From NCBI GenBank assembly GCA_020632575.1, contig JACKFH010000009.1:124001-188000 (forward strand): DNA of 64,000 bases. The letters are read 5' to 3'. The position numbers were made by a program, and so were the translations under genes. The notes beneath the pieces were generated by a model. The model saw nothing but the letters and a program-made list of their open reading frames with translations. It had not been told where the DNA came from and searched no databases. How positions within the stretch are numbered: position 1 is the first letter of the stretch; every line of letters starts with the position of its first letter. This document shows positions 41,594 to 50,582 of this stretch, piece after piece. This stretch comes from Candidatus Omnitrophota bacterium (GTDB taxonomy: Bacteria; Hinthialibacterota; Hinthialibacteria; OLB16).

Positions 41594-43393
41594 TTAGAAA
41601 TCTATCCGGTACTCGGCCGATCGGTTGTCCTCGGAACGAACGATAACGCGTGAATTGTCCGAGTTGTAATTCCATCCGCTTACAAGATCCTCACCGTTCA
41701 AGCGAATTCTCTTCGGCTCCCGATCCACTCGGACCCGGAGGATGTGTGGCTTGGGAATTCCTGTCACCGCAATGTCGATCGAGGCGTCATTCGCCTTCAT
41801 TTCGATCAGTCCTGGTCCCGCCGATTCCTCGGAATGGAACTCGAAAGTCGAAGGGCTCTCGGTATCCGGATAAAGGTTCAGCGTCAAATAGTTTTCGGAT
41901 GATGCATCGCCAATTCCGGTATAAGCCCGTTTAACATCCATCGGAACGATCGAACCCTCACGGACATAGACCGGAAATTCTTCCAGAGGGTACTCGCGCG
42001 TCAGTTTGGTGGGCCCCTCAATGACCTCGCGATCGTCGAAGAAATACCTCCACTCGCCCGCGGGTAAGTGAACCTCCCTCTCCAGGCTGTCTCGATAGAT
42101 CGGCGCCACAAGGAAGGAATCGCCAAAGAGGTAGTGGTAATCACCCTCAACCGGCCGCATTAAGGGCGGACCCCCGTTATGACAGGCCACCACCAGGCTG
42201 TACATGTAAGGGACCAGTTCGGTGTGGAGCCAGGAGAACCTTCGGATGATCTCCATCTCCTGCTCCGACCGTTTCCAGAGTCGTCGCTCGCCATGCCCGC
42301 CATTGAGGAACAGCCCGCAAAAGGTCGAAAACTGCGCCCAGCGAATATAAAGACGGGGCGGAATCTCGTTCCCGCTGAACCCCGCCACATCCGAGCCGAT
42401 CACACAGTAACCCAGATCGGCTGCGTGAAGGATGTCCCGCAAAGCCTCCTCGATCCCCTCATCCCCCTCTCGGACAAGATCTCCCTTGCCGGGATCGCTC
42501 TCGTCGTGAACCTCTCCCGATTTCCAGGTGTGACGTTGATCGCCGACCCAGGTGACTGGGGCTGCGTCGAAAGGCGCGAACCCCTCGGGATGTGTGAAGG
42601 GCCGATCAATCGAACGAGCGAGGGTGACAAATTCCGGATTCTGGGTGAGGCCGTGCTCGTACTCATCCCGATAGTAATGATCCATGTATTTGCGGGTGGT
42701 CATCCAGCCCTGATGAGTTTTTTGGTAAGGGATTGGAACCTTCCCCAACATCGAAGAAAAGAAGGTCGCGGCCCCATCCAATTTCCACCCATCGATCCCC
42801 CAATCGAAAACATTTTGTTGGAGCCCGCGCCACCACTTCATCGCTTCGGGATTCGTGTAGTCGATGAACCCGCCACGGCCCTTCCACCACCGAACCTGAT
42901 AATCGCCTCCCGCCAAATACCCTTTCTCACTCGCCTCCTGGAACCAATCGCTTGAGTCTTGAATCTTGGTGTCCTTATTCTGACTGTCGACCATATTGGT
43001 CATCCAAAGCACGACACGGTAACCCTCTTCTTCTTTCTTACGGAACCATTCCTCCGGCTTCGGATATCGATCCTCATCCACAATGAAATCGTTGTACCTC
43101 GTGCTCCAGGGGCTATCGAGAACGATGGTTCGAACCGGGATGTCATGCTCACGGTATCCCTCGAGGATTTCGTCGACAAATTCTGCTGTGTTGTGATCGT
43201 CCTCCCAAAGCCAACACTCCAGCGCCCACTCAGGGGTGATGGGCACACGAGTATGACGCTGACCATTGAAAGGCATCCCCCAAAAGGGAAGAAGGAATAA
43301 GAAATAGACCACCAAGAAAAGGAGGACGATAAGAGAAACGAATGTCCACAAGATCCTCTTGAACCATTTACGCGCACGGGGTGAGAGCCTCAT
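41594..43393 (-). CDS. membrane-anchored glycoside hydrolase family 31
   Basis: A 599-aa protein with an N-terminal anchor (FVSLIVLLFLVVYFLFLL, residues 18-35) and a GH31 barrel. The predicted nucleophile is D206 in GIDGWKLDGA, and the acid/base is D285 in WVGDQRHTW. The stretch PITPEWALECWLW starts the barrel. GH31 enzymes are alpha-glucosidases, alpha-xylosidases or alpha-galactosidases; the DGWKLDGA nucleophile pattern resembles the branch of animal MYORG and related alpha-galactosidases more than the WxDMNE group. The start overlaps the GH127 stop by 4 bp (ATGA), so they are coupled. Likely acts on oligosaccharides at the cell surface. Confidence 0.93.
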   Translation of the reverse strand: MRLSPRARKWFKRILWTFVSLIVLLFLVVYFLFLLPFWGMPFNGQRHTRVPITPEWALECWLWEDDHNTAEFVDEILEGYREHDIPVRTIVLDSPWSTRYNDFIVDEDRYPKPEEWFRKKEEEGYRVVLWMTNMVDSQNKDTKIQDSSDWFQEASEKGYLAGGDYQVRWWKGRGGFIDYTNPEAMKWWRGLQQNVFDWGIDGWKLDGAATFFSSMLGKVPIPYQKTHQGWMTTRKYMDHYYRDEYEHGLTQNPEFVTLARSIDRPFTHPEGFAPFDAAPVTWVGDQRHTWKSGEVHDESDPGKGDLVREGDEGIEEALRDILHAADLGYCVIGSDVAGFSGNEIPPRLYIRWAQFSTFCGLFLNGGHGERRLWKRSEQEMEIIRRFSWLHTELVPYMYSLVVACHNGGPPLMRPVEGDYHYLFGDSFLVAPIYRDSLEREVHLPAGEWRYFFDDREVIEGPTKLTREYPLEEFPVYVREGSIVPMDVKRAYTGIGDASSENYLTLNLYPDTESPSTFEFHSEESAGPGLIEMKANDASIDIAVTGIPKPHILRVRVDREPKRIRLNGEDLVSGWNYNSDNSRVIVRSEDNRSAEYRIDF

Positions 43394-45396
43394 TCAGGGA
43401 TTACCGCCACATTTTTATTCTCAGGTAGCCACACCGCCATCTCGCATGGCCCCCGATGATTCCAGGCGTAGTAGGGAATTGCCATGAAAGGAATCTCATC
43501 CATTCCATCTGGGGAAGAGTTGTCATTCACCCAGGCTTCCACAGATCCGGACAGAACGGTCACGCCATTCAAAAGATCCGGCTGCCTCTCGGCTAATAAA
43601 TTTACATCGTCGCCAAGGACCAGATTCTCCACGTGCCCCTGGTTATCCACCCCCTCGGCGCAGTAGACAATCGGCCCACGTTCCAGGGCAACCCGTCCCT
43701 GATCCGCCTCGACATTCGGATGGGCGTGAACCCGGCGAATCGGCATGGGGAAATCAATCTCGACTCGGTCCCCACTCTTCCAGGATCGGTTGAGGATCGC
43801 GTACCCATCTTCGGTGGAGGAATCAATCCTCTCTCCATTCACCTTGATCGATATATCAGCGGTCTCTTTGTCTTCATAAGAATACAAATCGCTCGGAACC
43901 GGCTGACCCGCGGCCCACCCCGGGATTCTGAGTTTCAAAGTGAACGCCGCCTCCTTGTCTGGATTCAGAGTCAGGACCACCTTCCCATCCCAAGGGTAGT
44001 CGGTCTCTTGTGAAAGGGTGACAGGAGTTGCGGGCAGATCGATCTCCGCCTCTCCGCCGATGTACAGGTTCACATAGATCGAGTCGTCCTTTTGAGCGTA
44101 GATGTATCCGGACAGCGAGGGGACAAATCGAACGATATTGACCGGACAGCAGGAGCAATCGAACCAGGGGGCCCTCTCTTTTTTTCCTTGATTGAAATCA
44201 GTCTGGCCATCTGTCGCGAGTGGGTTGGGATAAAAGAACCGGTCGCCCGACATCCCGACCCCGGATAGAAATCCGTTGTACAGGGTCCTTTCAAAGACAT
44301 CCATGTACTTGGATTCGCCATGCAACAAAAACATCCGGTGGTTCCAGAACATGTTTGCGATCGCCGCGCAGGTCTCGTTGTAGGCGCTGGCGTTGGGGAG
44401 TTCATAAGGGTCGCCGAAGGATTCGTGATGTCGTCTCGCGCCGATCCCGCCCGTCAGATAGAGTTTGCCGGAAACCACATCCTCCCAGAGAGCGTCGAGC
44501 GTTTCGCGGTACTCCTGATTCCCGGTCAACGCCGCCACATCCGCCATCGCGCTGTACATGTAGCCCGCCCTGACCGCATGCCCTACCGCCACTTTTTGTT
44601 CGGTCACCGGCAGATGGTCCTGCATCTCTTCCCCATAGAGTTCTCGGCTGTCGCCTCTCCCTCGGGCATCGAGGAAAAACTTCGCTAGACCCAAATAGCG
44701 CGGATCTCCGGAAACCCGATAGAGTTTGGAAAGGCCAATCTCGATCTCCTGATGCCCTGGAGGGTCTTGGCGTTTCCCCAGGCCAAACTCCTGGTCGACC
44801 AGATTCGCGGACTTGAACGCGACATCCAAGAAAGAGTCTTTCCCGGTAGCCCGATGATGGGCGACCGCCGCCTCGTACATATGACCGATGTTGTAGAGCT
44901 CGTGGCTTTGTTTGAGGTGCGACCAACGCTCCTCACCCGCCCCAGGCGCAGGATGCTCGGGATCGATCGTCCGGTTCGTGTAAAGATAACCATCCGGTTC
45001 CTGCGCCCCCGCGAAATCCTCGATCAACCGGTCGAGGAAAGCGTCCAATTGCGGATCCTCTTCCAGCGAAAGGGTGTAAGCCGCCCCCTCGACCACCTTG
45101 AAAACATCCGAGTCATCGAACCGAATCCCCTGAAAAGGACCCTCCAGACGTCCCGCCGCCTTGGCGAAATTCGAGAGCCGTCCGGTCTCCTCACATTTCT
45201 GGAAACAGACTGGGAGTGTGACTCGACGATTCGTCTCCAACCTTGGCAGCCAAAACGAATCATGAATGTGCGCCGAAGTAAACGAGATGGGTTGGATTGG
45301 GTAATCGGTCATGACGGGTTCTCCTTTCCCCCTGTTAGCGAGAAGCAATAAGAGGATAAAAAGGCTCTTCCCAAAGTGGCGTCCGAATCGATCCAT
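43390..45396 (-). CDS. glycoside hydrolase family 127 (beta-L-arabinofuranosidase-like)
   Basis: A 668-aa protein of the GH127 (former DUF1680) family. The zinc-thiolate catalytic set is visible: YNETCAA with E341 and C343, and FDCSCCP with C416 and C417, matching Glu/Cys/Cys/Cys of the characterised bifidobacterial enzyme. An (alpha/alpha)6 barrel covers the first two thirds (DGYLYTNRTI, HELYNIGHMYEAAVAHH), then beta domains. A short hydrophobic N-terminus (LFILLLLLANRGKG) suggests export. ATG 45394-45396 follows GGAAAGGA. With the coupled GH31 gene it suggests degradation of arabinofuranose-containing side chains. Confidence 0.96.
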   Translation of the reverse strand: MDRFGRHFGKSLFILLLLLANRGKGEPVMTDYPIQPISFTSAHIHDSFWLPRLETNRRVTLPVCFQKCEETGRLSNFAKAAGRLEGPFQGIRFDDSDVFKVVEGAAYTLSLEEDPQLDAFLDRLIEDFAGAQEPDGYLYTNRTIDPEHPAPGAGEERWSHLKQSHELYNIGHMYEAAVAHHRATGKDSFLDVAFKSANLVDQEFGLGKRQDPPGHQEIEIGLSKLYRVSGDPRYLGLAKFFLDARGRGDSRELYGEEMQDHLPVTEQKVAVGHAVRAGYMYSAMADVAALTGNQEYRETLDALWEDVVSGKLYLTGGIGARRHHESFGDPYELPNASAYNETCAAIANMFWNHRMFLLHGESKYMDVFERTLYNGFLSGVGMSGDRFFYPNPLATDGQTDFNQGKKERAPWFDCSCCPVNIVRFVPSLSGYIYAQKDDSIYVNLYIGGEAEIDLPATPVTLSQETDYPWDGKVVLTLNPDKEAAFTLKLRIPGWAAGQPVPSDLYSYEDKETADISIKVNGERIDSSTEDGYAILNRSWKSGDRVEIDFPMPIRRVHAHPNVEADQGRVALERGPIVYCAEGVDNQGHVENLVLGDDVNLLAERQPDLLNGVTVLSGSVEAWVNDNSSPDGMDEIPFMAIPYYAWNHRGPCEMAVWLPENKNVAVIPE

Positions 45397-45529
45397 TCCG
45401 CCGTTCCTTTCCTGTACCCATTGATCATGGACGGTCCTCTATTTTCTCCCATTTATCCCAGCAACTGAACCTGCCCGATTCCCTTGGACCATCTTGCCAA
45501 ATGGGCTCTTTGTCGGAATCCTTCGTCTG

Positions 45530-46675
45530 ATGCGGAGATTGAGTTTTCTCACCTTAACCGACCGGAAGAAGAAGCAGGGGGATTTTGTGCGGATGGACAA
45601 CCTCCTCCGCTGCCTAGGAAACCGTCGCCCGATTCGTGTACTCGGCCTTCCTCGTTACAACGAGGAAGGCGCTAAGCGGTTCGGGAAGTACCCCTACTTC
45701 TTGCTCAAGGAAACCGCTCGGATTCTTCTCGCGTTCCGCGTTCTATTCCTTCCCAAGAGTGACATCTTTTACACCTGGGATTGGCTTCTCGCGCGCAACC
45801 TGGCAATCCTTTCGCATATCCGAAAGATCGATTTTGTCATGGAGGTGAATGGCCTCCACAGTTTCGAGTCGGAGATTCGCGGCTATTTCAAGCAGGATAG
45901 CTTTTGGAACCGCCATTACATCAGCAGAGGCGAGCGCCTGGTCTGTCGAAAGGCCTCAATGCTGGTGACCGTCTCCGAGGGGTTTCGTCAGACCATTCAC
46001 CAACGGTACCAGATTCCGTTGGAAAAGATCGTGGTGGCGCCGAATGGAGCCGATCTGGATCAATTCCCCTACAGCCCAAAAACATGGGAATCGGGTGTGC
46101 CGTTTGTCATCGGTTGGGCAGGGACCTTTCAACCCTACGAGGGGTTCGAGACTTTCATCGACCTCGCCGAGATGTTCAAAGGGAAGGGAGAGGACATCCG
46201 ATTTCTGATTGTCGGCGATGGCCCCGCCCGCTCCGAATACGAGCGCGCCATTCAAAAGAGGGGTTTGAGCGAGGCCTTTGATTTCCGAGGGAGGGTCGAC
46301 TGGAGAGAGGTTCCTCAAATCCTTGCACAGGCGCATTGCTGTATTCTGGTTCCCACTCTTTCCGAGGCGGGCAAGGCCTACCGCGAAGCGATCGGAATGA
46401 CCCAAATGAAGTTTTATGAGTATCTCGCTTTGGGCAAACCGGTGATCACTTACCGGCTCGGCGACGCTGAAGACCTTGTCGAAAAAAACGGAGCAGGGAT
46501 TACCAGTCATCCCTCCCCGGAGGATTTGGCCGAGGCGATTCTCAAACTGAAAGGAAGCGATCTAGAATCGATGGCCAGATCGGCTCGAACCCTGGCGGAG
46601 GACCGTTTTACCTGGGAGAAGACCGCCGAGTCGATTCACGAGGGTTTGCTCAATCGTTTCTCAGACTCGGATTAA
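45530..46675 (+). CDS. glycosyltransferase family 4 (GT-B) protein
   Basis: A 381-aa GT-B enzyme. The C-terminal half shows the GT4 donor site: GWAGTFQPYEGFETF, FLIVGDGPARSEYE, and LSEAGKAYREAIGMTQMKFYEYLALGKPVI, in which the EX7E-like acidic pair is located. The N-terminal half contains YISRGERLVCRKASMLVTVSEGF and VVAPNGADLDQF. These enzymes transfer sugars from nucleotide donors to polysaccharide or lipid acceptors. The frame is open from TTG 45494; ATG 45530 is preferred because LSFLTLTDRKKKQG is the usual first strand. It is a single gene upstream of the tRNA. Confidence 0.9.
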   Translation: MRRLSFLTLTDRKKKQGDFVRMDNLLRCLGNRRPIRVLGLPRYNEEGAKRFGKYPYFLLKETARILLAFRVLFLPKSDIFYTWDWLLARNLAILSHIRKIDFVMEVNGLHSFESEIRGYFKQDSFWNRHYISRGERLVCRKASMLVTVSEGFRQTIHQRYQIPLEKIVVAPNGADLDQFPYSPKTWESGVPFVIGWAGTFQPYEGFETFIDLAEMFKGKGEDIRFLIVGDGPARSEYERAIQKRGLSEAFDFRGRVDWREVPQILAQAHCCILVPTLSEAGKAYREAIGMTQMKFYEYLALGKPVITYRLGDAEDLVEKNGAGITSHPSPEDLAEAILKLKGSDLESMARSARTLAEDRFTWEKTAESIHEGLLNRFSDSD

Positions 46676-46712
46676 CCCGATCGTGTCGAGTCCAAGCCCC
46701 TCCAAAATCGTC

Positions 46713-46741
46713 TTGACAGCGCCCCGGGAAAAAGAAATCAT
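46713..46741 (+). promoter_or_regulatory. promoter of tRNA-Gly
   Basis: TTGACA at 46713-46718 and AATCAT at 46736-46741, 17 bp apart; the -10 is weak. The start would be about 12 nt before the tRNA. Confidence 0.45.
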
Positions 46742-46759
46742 TCAACCAGTCCTATCGGA

Positions 46760-46835
46760 GCGGGAATAGCTCAGTTGGTAGAGCATCAGCTTCCCAAGCT
46801 GAGGGTCGCGGGTTCGAGCCCCGTTTCCCGCTCCA
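46760..46835 (+). tRNA. tRNA-Gly (anticodon CCC)
   Basis: A full cloverleaf: acceptor GCGGGAA/TTCCCGC, D-arm GCTCAGTTGGTAGAGC, anticodon arm TCAGC-TTCCCAA-GCTGA with anticodon CCC, T-arm GCGGGTTCGAGCCCCGT, discriminator T and an encoded CCA. It decodes GGG. An IS1380 remnant lies 210 bp downstream. Confidence 0.97.
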
Positions 46836-47045
46836 TCTTAAATCCTTCGTTTTAAATTGTCTCCGAAAAGAACTGCGAATTCTTCCCCTCTTAAGTCCTG
46901 GAATTCAAATTCGATCTTGGGCAAGACCGGTCATTTTCTGGGATTAGCCCGGATTTCTCACCATAGGTCTAGCTAAGGGCCGCCTTTCAAGGTATAAGTT
47001 GAGTGGTATCAAGACTTAACAAAGACCAAGAAAGGCGACCCAGAG

Positions 47046-47463
47046 ATGACGGAGTGTAAAGGTTCCACGTACGAGTTTCAAAGGCAAGGAGGCCGCCGGG
47101 TCGAGGGGAATTTCGAGGGTGGAAAGATCACCTCGGACGCGGGGGGTTTGCTGCTGTCCGAAGTCGAATCTCGATTCGAAATCCTGAAGCAATTCGCCGC
47201 TTGTTTCACCGATTATCGCAATCCCCTGCTCACCGAACACATGCTGGAGGAATTGCTCGCACAGCGCGTTTACGGCTTGGCGTTGGGACCGAGATGGAGC
47301 GGGCGCAGTGTCATACGATTCGGGAAAAATTGTTCAAGATCGGCGCGTTGGTTCGAGTCAGCGTGCGCCGGGTCCTGGTGTTGATGGCCAGCGGCTATCC
47401 TTACGAACGGATTTTCCAGCAGGTCTACTGGAATCTACGCGCCTTACACCCCTTGCGGTGCTG
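47046..47463 (+). pseudogene. IS1380-family transposase remnant (internal deletion)
   Basis: The first 85 codons give a clear IS1380 transposase N-terminus (EGNFEGGKITSDAGGLLL, FAACFTDYRNPLL, LEELLAQRVYGLALG). At about 47285-47295 the frame changes. In the next frame MERAQCHTIREKLFKIGA, then VRRVLVLMASGYPYERIF, matches the C-terminal end of the same transposase, stopping at TGA 47461-47463. The middle third, about 300 residues with the DDE core, is missing. The protein is dead. A 10-bp inverted repeat (46978-46987 and 47031-47040) lies just upstream and may be part of the left element end. Confidence 0.88.
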
Positions 47464-47658
47464 AATCGGTGTCCTCACACCCCCGTTTCCATTCCTTTTC
47501 GTAAATCACTCGGGAGGGGTCTGTCCGGGGTGTTGAAAAACGCGCGATTTCGCCCTTCTCGCACCCATGAACGCGATCGCGTTAACGTCAAACCGCCTTT
47601 CTCGTTCGATGCCGTCACAAGAAAACATCTTGACCTTCCGAGGATTTGTCCTTCATCC

Positions 47659-48237
47659 TCACTCCACCCTTCTCACCAGACTTGGTGAGAAATTCGGGTT
47701 AGCGCCCCTCCTCCACTTCCACACCACCAAGAATAAGGCGCCCCAAACCACCCCCACGCAGAATGTTAGCGGCAATCTGAATGGGATCTCAAACCACTCC
47801 GAGATCTGGACTGTCGGGAACCCGAGGATTTTTGACAGCGGGTGATTTCGGAGGAGATCGTCACGATGGGCGATGGGATAATCTCTCCCTAGCAAATAGA
47901 GAAAACCCCTTAGGAGGAACGTATAGAATCCGCCCCAAATGAAGAGGATGCCGAAAGCTCGAGTGAGACGATCTCCGATTTGGGATTTCGAAATCTTCCT
48001 AAGAACGAGGGCGGCGAGGCCCCAGATGAGACTATTGGAGAGGACAAAGGGGATGCGGTATGGCTCGACCGCGCTCATGGGCAGAGCGAGGATGCGCGCG
48101 ATCAGCGAGTACTCTGGCCACCCCTCCTCGTAGGCCTGATCGATCGCCGTGTAAGAGCAGAAGCCGAACACCGCCAAGTGGATCAGCGTCCAACGGAGGA
48201 CGAGCAGGATATCGGATAGTAGAGGTGGAATTCTCAT
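47659..48237 (-). CDS. small polytopic membrane protein of unknown function
   Basis: A 192-aa protein with four hydrophobic segments: LVLRWTLIHLAVFGFCSY, PFVLSNSLIWGLAALVL, AFGILFIWGGFYTFLLRGFLY and LPLTFCVGVVWGALFLVVW. It has a charged C-terminal tail. No family was recognised. It lies between the IS1380 remnant and a strong GC hairpin (48298-48324), as a single gene. Confidence 0.8.
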   Translation of the reverse strand: MRIPPLLSDILLVLRWTLIHLAVFGFCSYTAIDQAYEEGWPEYSLIARILALPMSAVEPYRIPFVLSNSLIWGLAALVLRKISKSQIGDRLTRAFGILFIWGGFYTFLLRGFLYLLGRDYPIAHRDDLLRNHPLSKILGFPTVQISEWFEIPFRLPLTFCVGVVWGALFLVVWKWRRGANPNFSPSLVRRVE

Positions 48238-48297
48238 TGTCTCGAAAAATTTCCCCCGAACCCCTCTCCATCTTGAGGTGAGGAGGAGTTTGAATTT

Positions 48298-48324
48298 CCC
48301 CCTCCCCGCAGGGCGGGGAGGGGG
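48298..48324. repeat. perfect 12-bp GC hairpin
   Basis: CCCCCTCCCCGC and GCGGGGAGGGGG around AGG, very stable. It follows the citrate synthase stop by about 16 bp on the minus strand. Without a T run it may work as a rho-dependent or structure-only terminator, or be a dispersed palindrome. Confidence 0.75.
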
Positions 48325-48339
48325 CTAGGGGGTGGGGTT

Positions 48340-49464
48340 CTATTCAGGCTTTTTATACTCCATCTCCATGGGTCCCGTGTAGTCCTCGCTCGGCCGGATC
48401 AGTCGGTTGTTGTCGTGCTGCTCGATCACGTGGGCGGACCAACCAGTCACTCGGGCGGCCGCGAAGATCGGCGTGTAGGTGTCGACCGGCAACCCGAGAA
48501 GTTTGTAAACCCAGGCGCAGGGGAAATCGACATTGGTGAACAGATTCTTCTCTCGCTTCATGGTCTGTTCGACCACCTCGGCGATCTCGGAGTATTTGGT
48601 GTCGCCACGTTTCTGCGCGAGTTTCAGACCCTCGGCTTTGAGAGTGACCGAACGGCTGTCGCAGGTCCGGTAGACCCGGTGTCCGAATCCCATGATCTTC
48701 TTCTTCTGGGCGAGAGCCTCCATCACCCACGCCTCCGCCTTCGAGGCGTCGCCGATCACCTCCAGCATCGCCATCGCCGCCTCGTTGGCGCCGCCATGCA
48801 GCGGACCCTTCAGCGTTCCGATCGCCCCTGTGATCGCCGAATGGAGGTCGGAAAGGGTCGAGGCGCAGACTCGCGCTGTGAATGTCGAGGCGTTGAAACC
48901 ATGTTCCGCGTATAGCGTGAGCGAAGTGTTCATGATCCTAATCGCGTCTTCGTCAGGCTTCTTCCCGTTAAGAAGCCACAATAGGTTGCCGGCGTGATTC
49001 AGGGTGGGATCGGGATAAACAGGATTACGTTTCTCCAAATGCGCTTGGCGAACGCCCAGGATGACAGGAATCTTGGAGGTTAAACGGATGGCTTTCCGAA
49101 CATTCGCGTCGTGGGAATTGTCCCCCACATCCGGATCCCAACCCGCGCAGGCGGAGACCCCGCATCGGAGAACGTCCATCGGGTGCATCGTGTTCGGCAA
49201 CGCTCGGATCAGTTCGATCGTCGGCTTTTCGATAATGCGGTGCGTGTTGAGCTCCTTTTTGAAAGCCGAGAGTTCGACCTTGTTGGGTAGTCGACCTTCG
49301 ATGAGCAAATGCGCGGTCTCTTCGAATTCCGCCTCGAGCGCGAGAACCGAGGTGTCGTATCCCCGATAGATCAGTTTGTCGACATCGGCTCGAACCTTAC
49401 AGATGGCGGATTCGCCCGCGATGATCCCCTCGAGTCCGGGTTGATAGTTGGGTTTGTCGGTCAT
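48340..49464 (-). CDS. gltA: citrate synthase (type II, dimeric-like)
   Basis: A 374-aa enzyme condensing oxaloacetate and acetyl-CoA to citrate. The catalytic residues are in place: H223 in GPLHGGANEAAM, H262 in MGFGHRVYRT, D313 in FTNVDFP, and H188 in AEHGFNASTF for substrate binding. The length matches the short type of Gram-positives and archaea; 2-methylcitrate synthases share this fold and cannot be excluded. ATG 49462-49464 has GGAGG 6 nt upstream; a longer frame to 49494 is rejected. It is a housekeeping gene embedded among exported proteins. Confidence 0.96.
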   Translation of the reverse strand: MTDKPNYQPGLEGIIAGESAICKVRADVDKLIYRGYDTSVLALEAEFEETAHLLIEGRLPNKVELSAFKKELNTHRIIEKPTIELIRALPNTMHPMDVLRCGVSACAGWDPDVGDNSHDANVRKAIRLTSKIPVILGVRQAHLEKRNPVYPDPTLNHAGNLLWLLNGKKPDEDAIRIMNTSLTLYAEHGFNASTFTARVCASTLSDLHSAITGAIGTLKGPLHGGANEAAMAMLEVIGDASKAEAWVMEALAQKKKIMGFGHRVYRTCDSRSVTLKAEGLKLAQKRGDTKYSEIAEVVEQTMKREKNLFTNVDFPCAWVYKLLGLPVDTYTPIFAAARVTGWSAHVIEQHDNNRLIRPSEDYTGPMEMEYKKPE

Positions 49465-49551
49465 GGTCGCCTCCACATTGATTGAAGGCTCCATTGAACC
49501 ATGGAAGGGCGGGGAATTGAACGGAATCGGTAAAAATTTTGGAGGGCGCCA

Positions 49552-49587
49552 GAAAAAGAGGGACGCCCCATATCCGAGGCGCCCCTC
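49552..49587 (-). terminator. rho-independent terminator
   Basis: On the minus strand GAGGGGCGCC pairs with GGCGTCCCTC (49578-49587 with 49558-49567; one wobble) and is followed by a CTTTTTCT tract. It ends the exported-protein gene at 49597. Confidence 0.85.
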
Positions 49588-49596
49588 ATTGTGCGG

Positions 49597-50481
49597 TTAA
49601 AGGAAAACGTAATAGCGCGAAACGCGATACTTCAAATCGTCTTTCGCGTTCTCTTTCCAATCCTTGCGCGCCTTCTTCGGGTACACAATGATCTCTCCCT
49701 CGTTGTTGCGGAAGTTGAGACGGTGTTGGTCGCGAGGATCGCGGATAACAATCTTGGACTCCTCATCGCTCGCCCCTCCGAGATCGACAAAATCGCGCCC
49801 AGGCTCCACAGTTGGCGGCATCGTGCCGGCGGGCCCCTCCTCGGGCGCCACATCCGGCTCTCCCAAAAGGGATCGAGCCTCGAGTTCCGGCGCCGCGAAT
49901 TGTTCCTCAAAGGCCTCCTGGGTTTGTTCCCTCTGGGCTCTCATCTCGGCTTTTTGTTCCAGATCCTCGACCCGGTTGAGTTCGAAGGTGATTTGATCTC
50001 GGGGGACTCCATCCCAATTTAGGACCGCAGTGTATTCCCCCCACCCTCCAAGACGGGCCAACTCCAGCGGGTTGTAAAAGAACGCCACATCCTGGTTTCT
50101 TCTCAAACGGACACGATCCGCCGCGATGATTCGATTATGTCTCGGAGCGATAATCTCGACTCCGATGTCCTCCCGAAGCGCGGTTTGCTCATCGAATTCC
50201 GTGCGAACGACCACCAGAACATAGGGGTCCCGATCGGTGAATTGGTCGGTCACGCCCACCCATCCGTAATCGTTTTCCCCCTTGCAGCTCCAAAGGTCAT
50301 AGAGAAGGTTTCCATCGGGATAAACATGGGGGTCTTCCGGCTCGGGTTGACCCGGGACAAACTTGTCGGCGATCCAACCCAGCGGGGTCGAGAAGATTCC
50401 CGCCTGCGCGATTGGACTCCACGCCGCCAGGGTGATGGTGACTAGACCAAGAATTATGAGACACCGTTTCTTGCAGAACAT
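49597..50481 (-). CDS. exported protein of unknown function
   Basis: A 294-aa protein with a signal peptide (LIILGLVTITLAAWSPIAQA, ends near residue 27). The mature part begins GIFSTPLGWIADKFV. A beta-type region (DPYVLVVVRTEFDEQTAL, VGVEIIAPRHNRIIAADRV) is followed by a charged coiled segment (AEMRAQREQTQEAFEEQ), an acidic/Pro stretch and a basic tail. No family was recognised. ATG 50479-50481 has AAAAGGAG upstream. Confidence 0.8.
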   Translation of the reverse strand: MFCKKRCLIILGLVTITLAAWSPIAQAGIFSTPLGWIADKFVPGQPEPEDPHVYPDGNLLYDLWSCKGENDYGWVGVTDQFTDRDPYVLVVVRTEFDEQTALREDIGVEIIAPRHNRIIAADRVRLRRNQDVAFFYNPLELARLGGWGEYTAVLNWDGVPRDQITFELNRVEDLEQKAEMRAQREQTQEAFEEQFAAPELEARSLLGEPDVAPEEGPAGTMPPTVEPGRDFVDLGGASDEESKIVIRDPRDQHRLNFRNNEGEIIVYPKKARKDWKENAKDDLKYRVSRYYVFL

Positions 50482-50582
50482 CAGACAGCTCCTTTTCGGA
50501 GAGGCCCCCACCCGGGACCTATCTCCAGAAAATCACTCTCCATCAAATGAAGAGATAGTGGCGCGGCGAAGAGATGAGGAAA

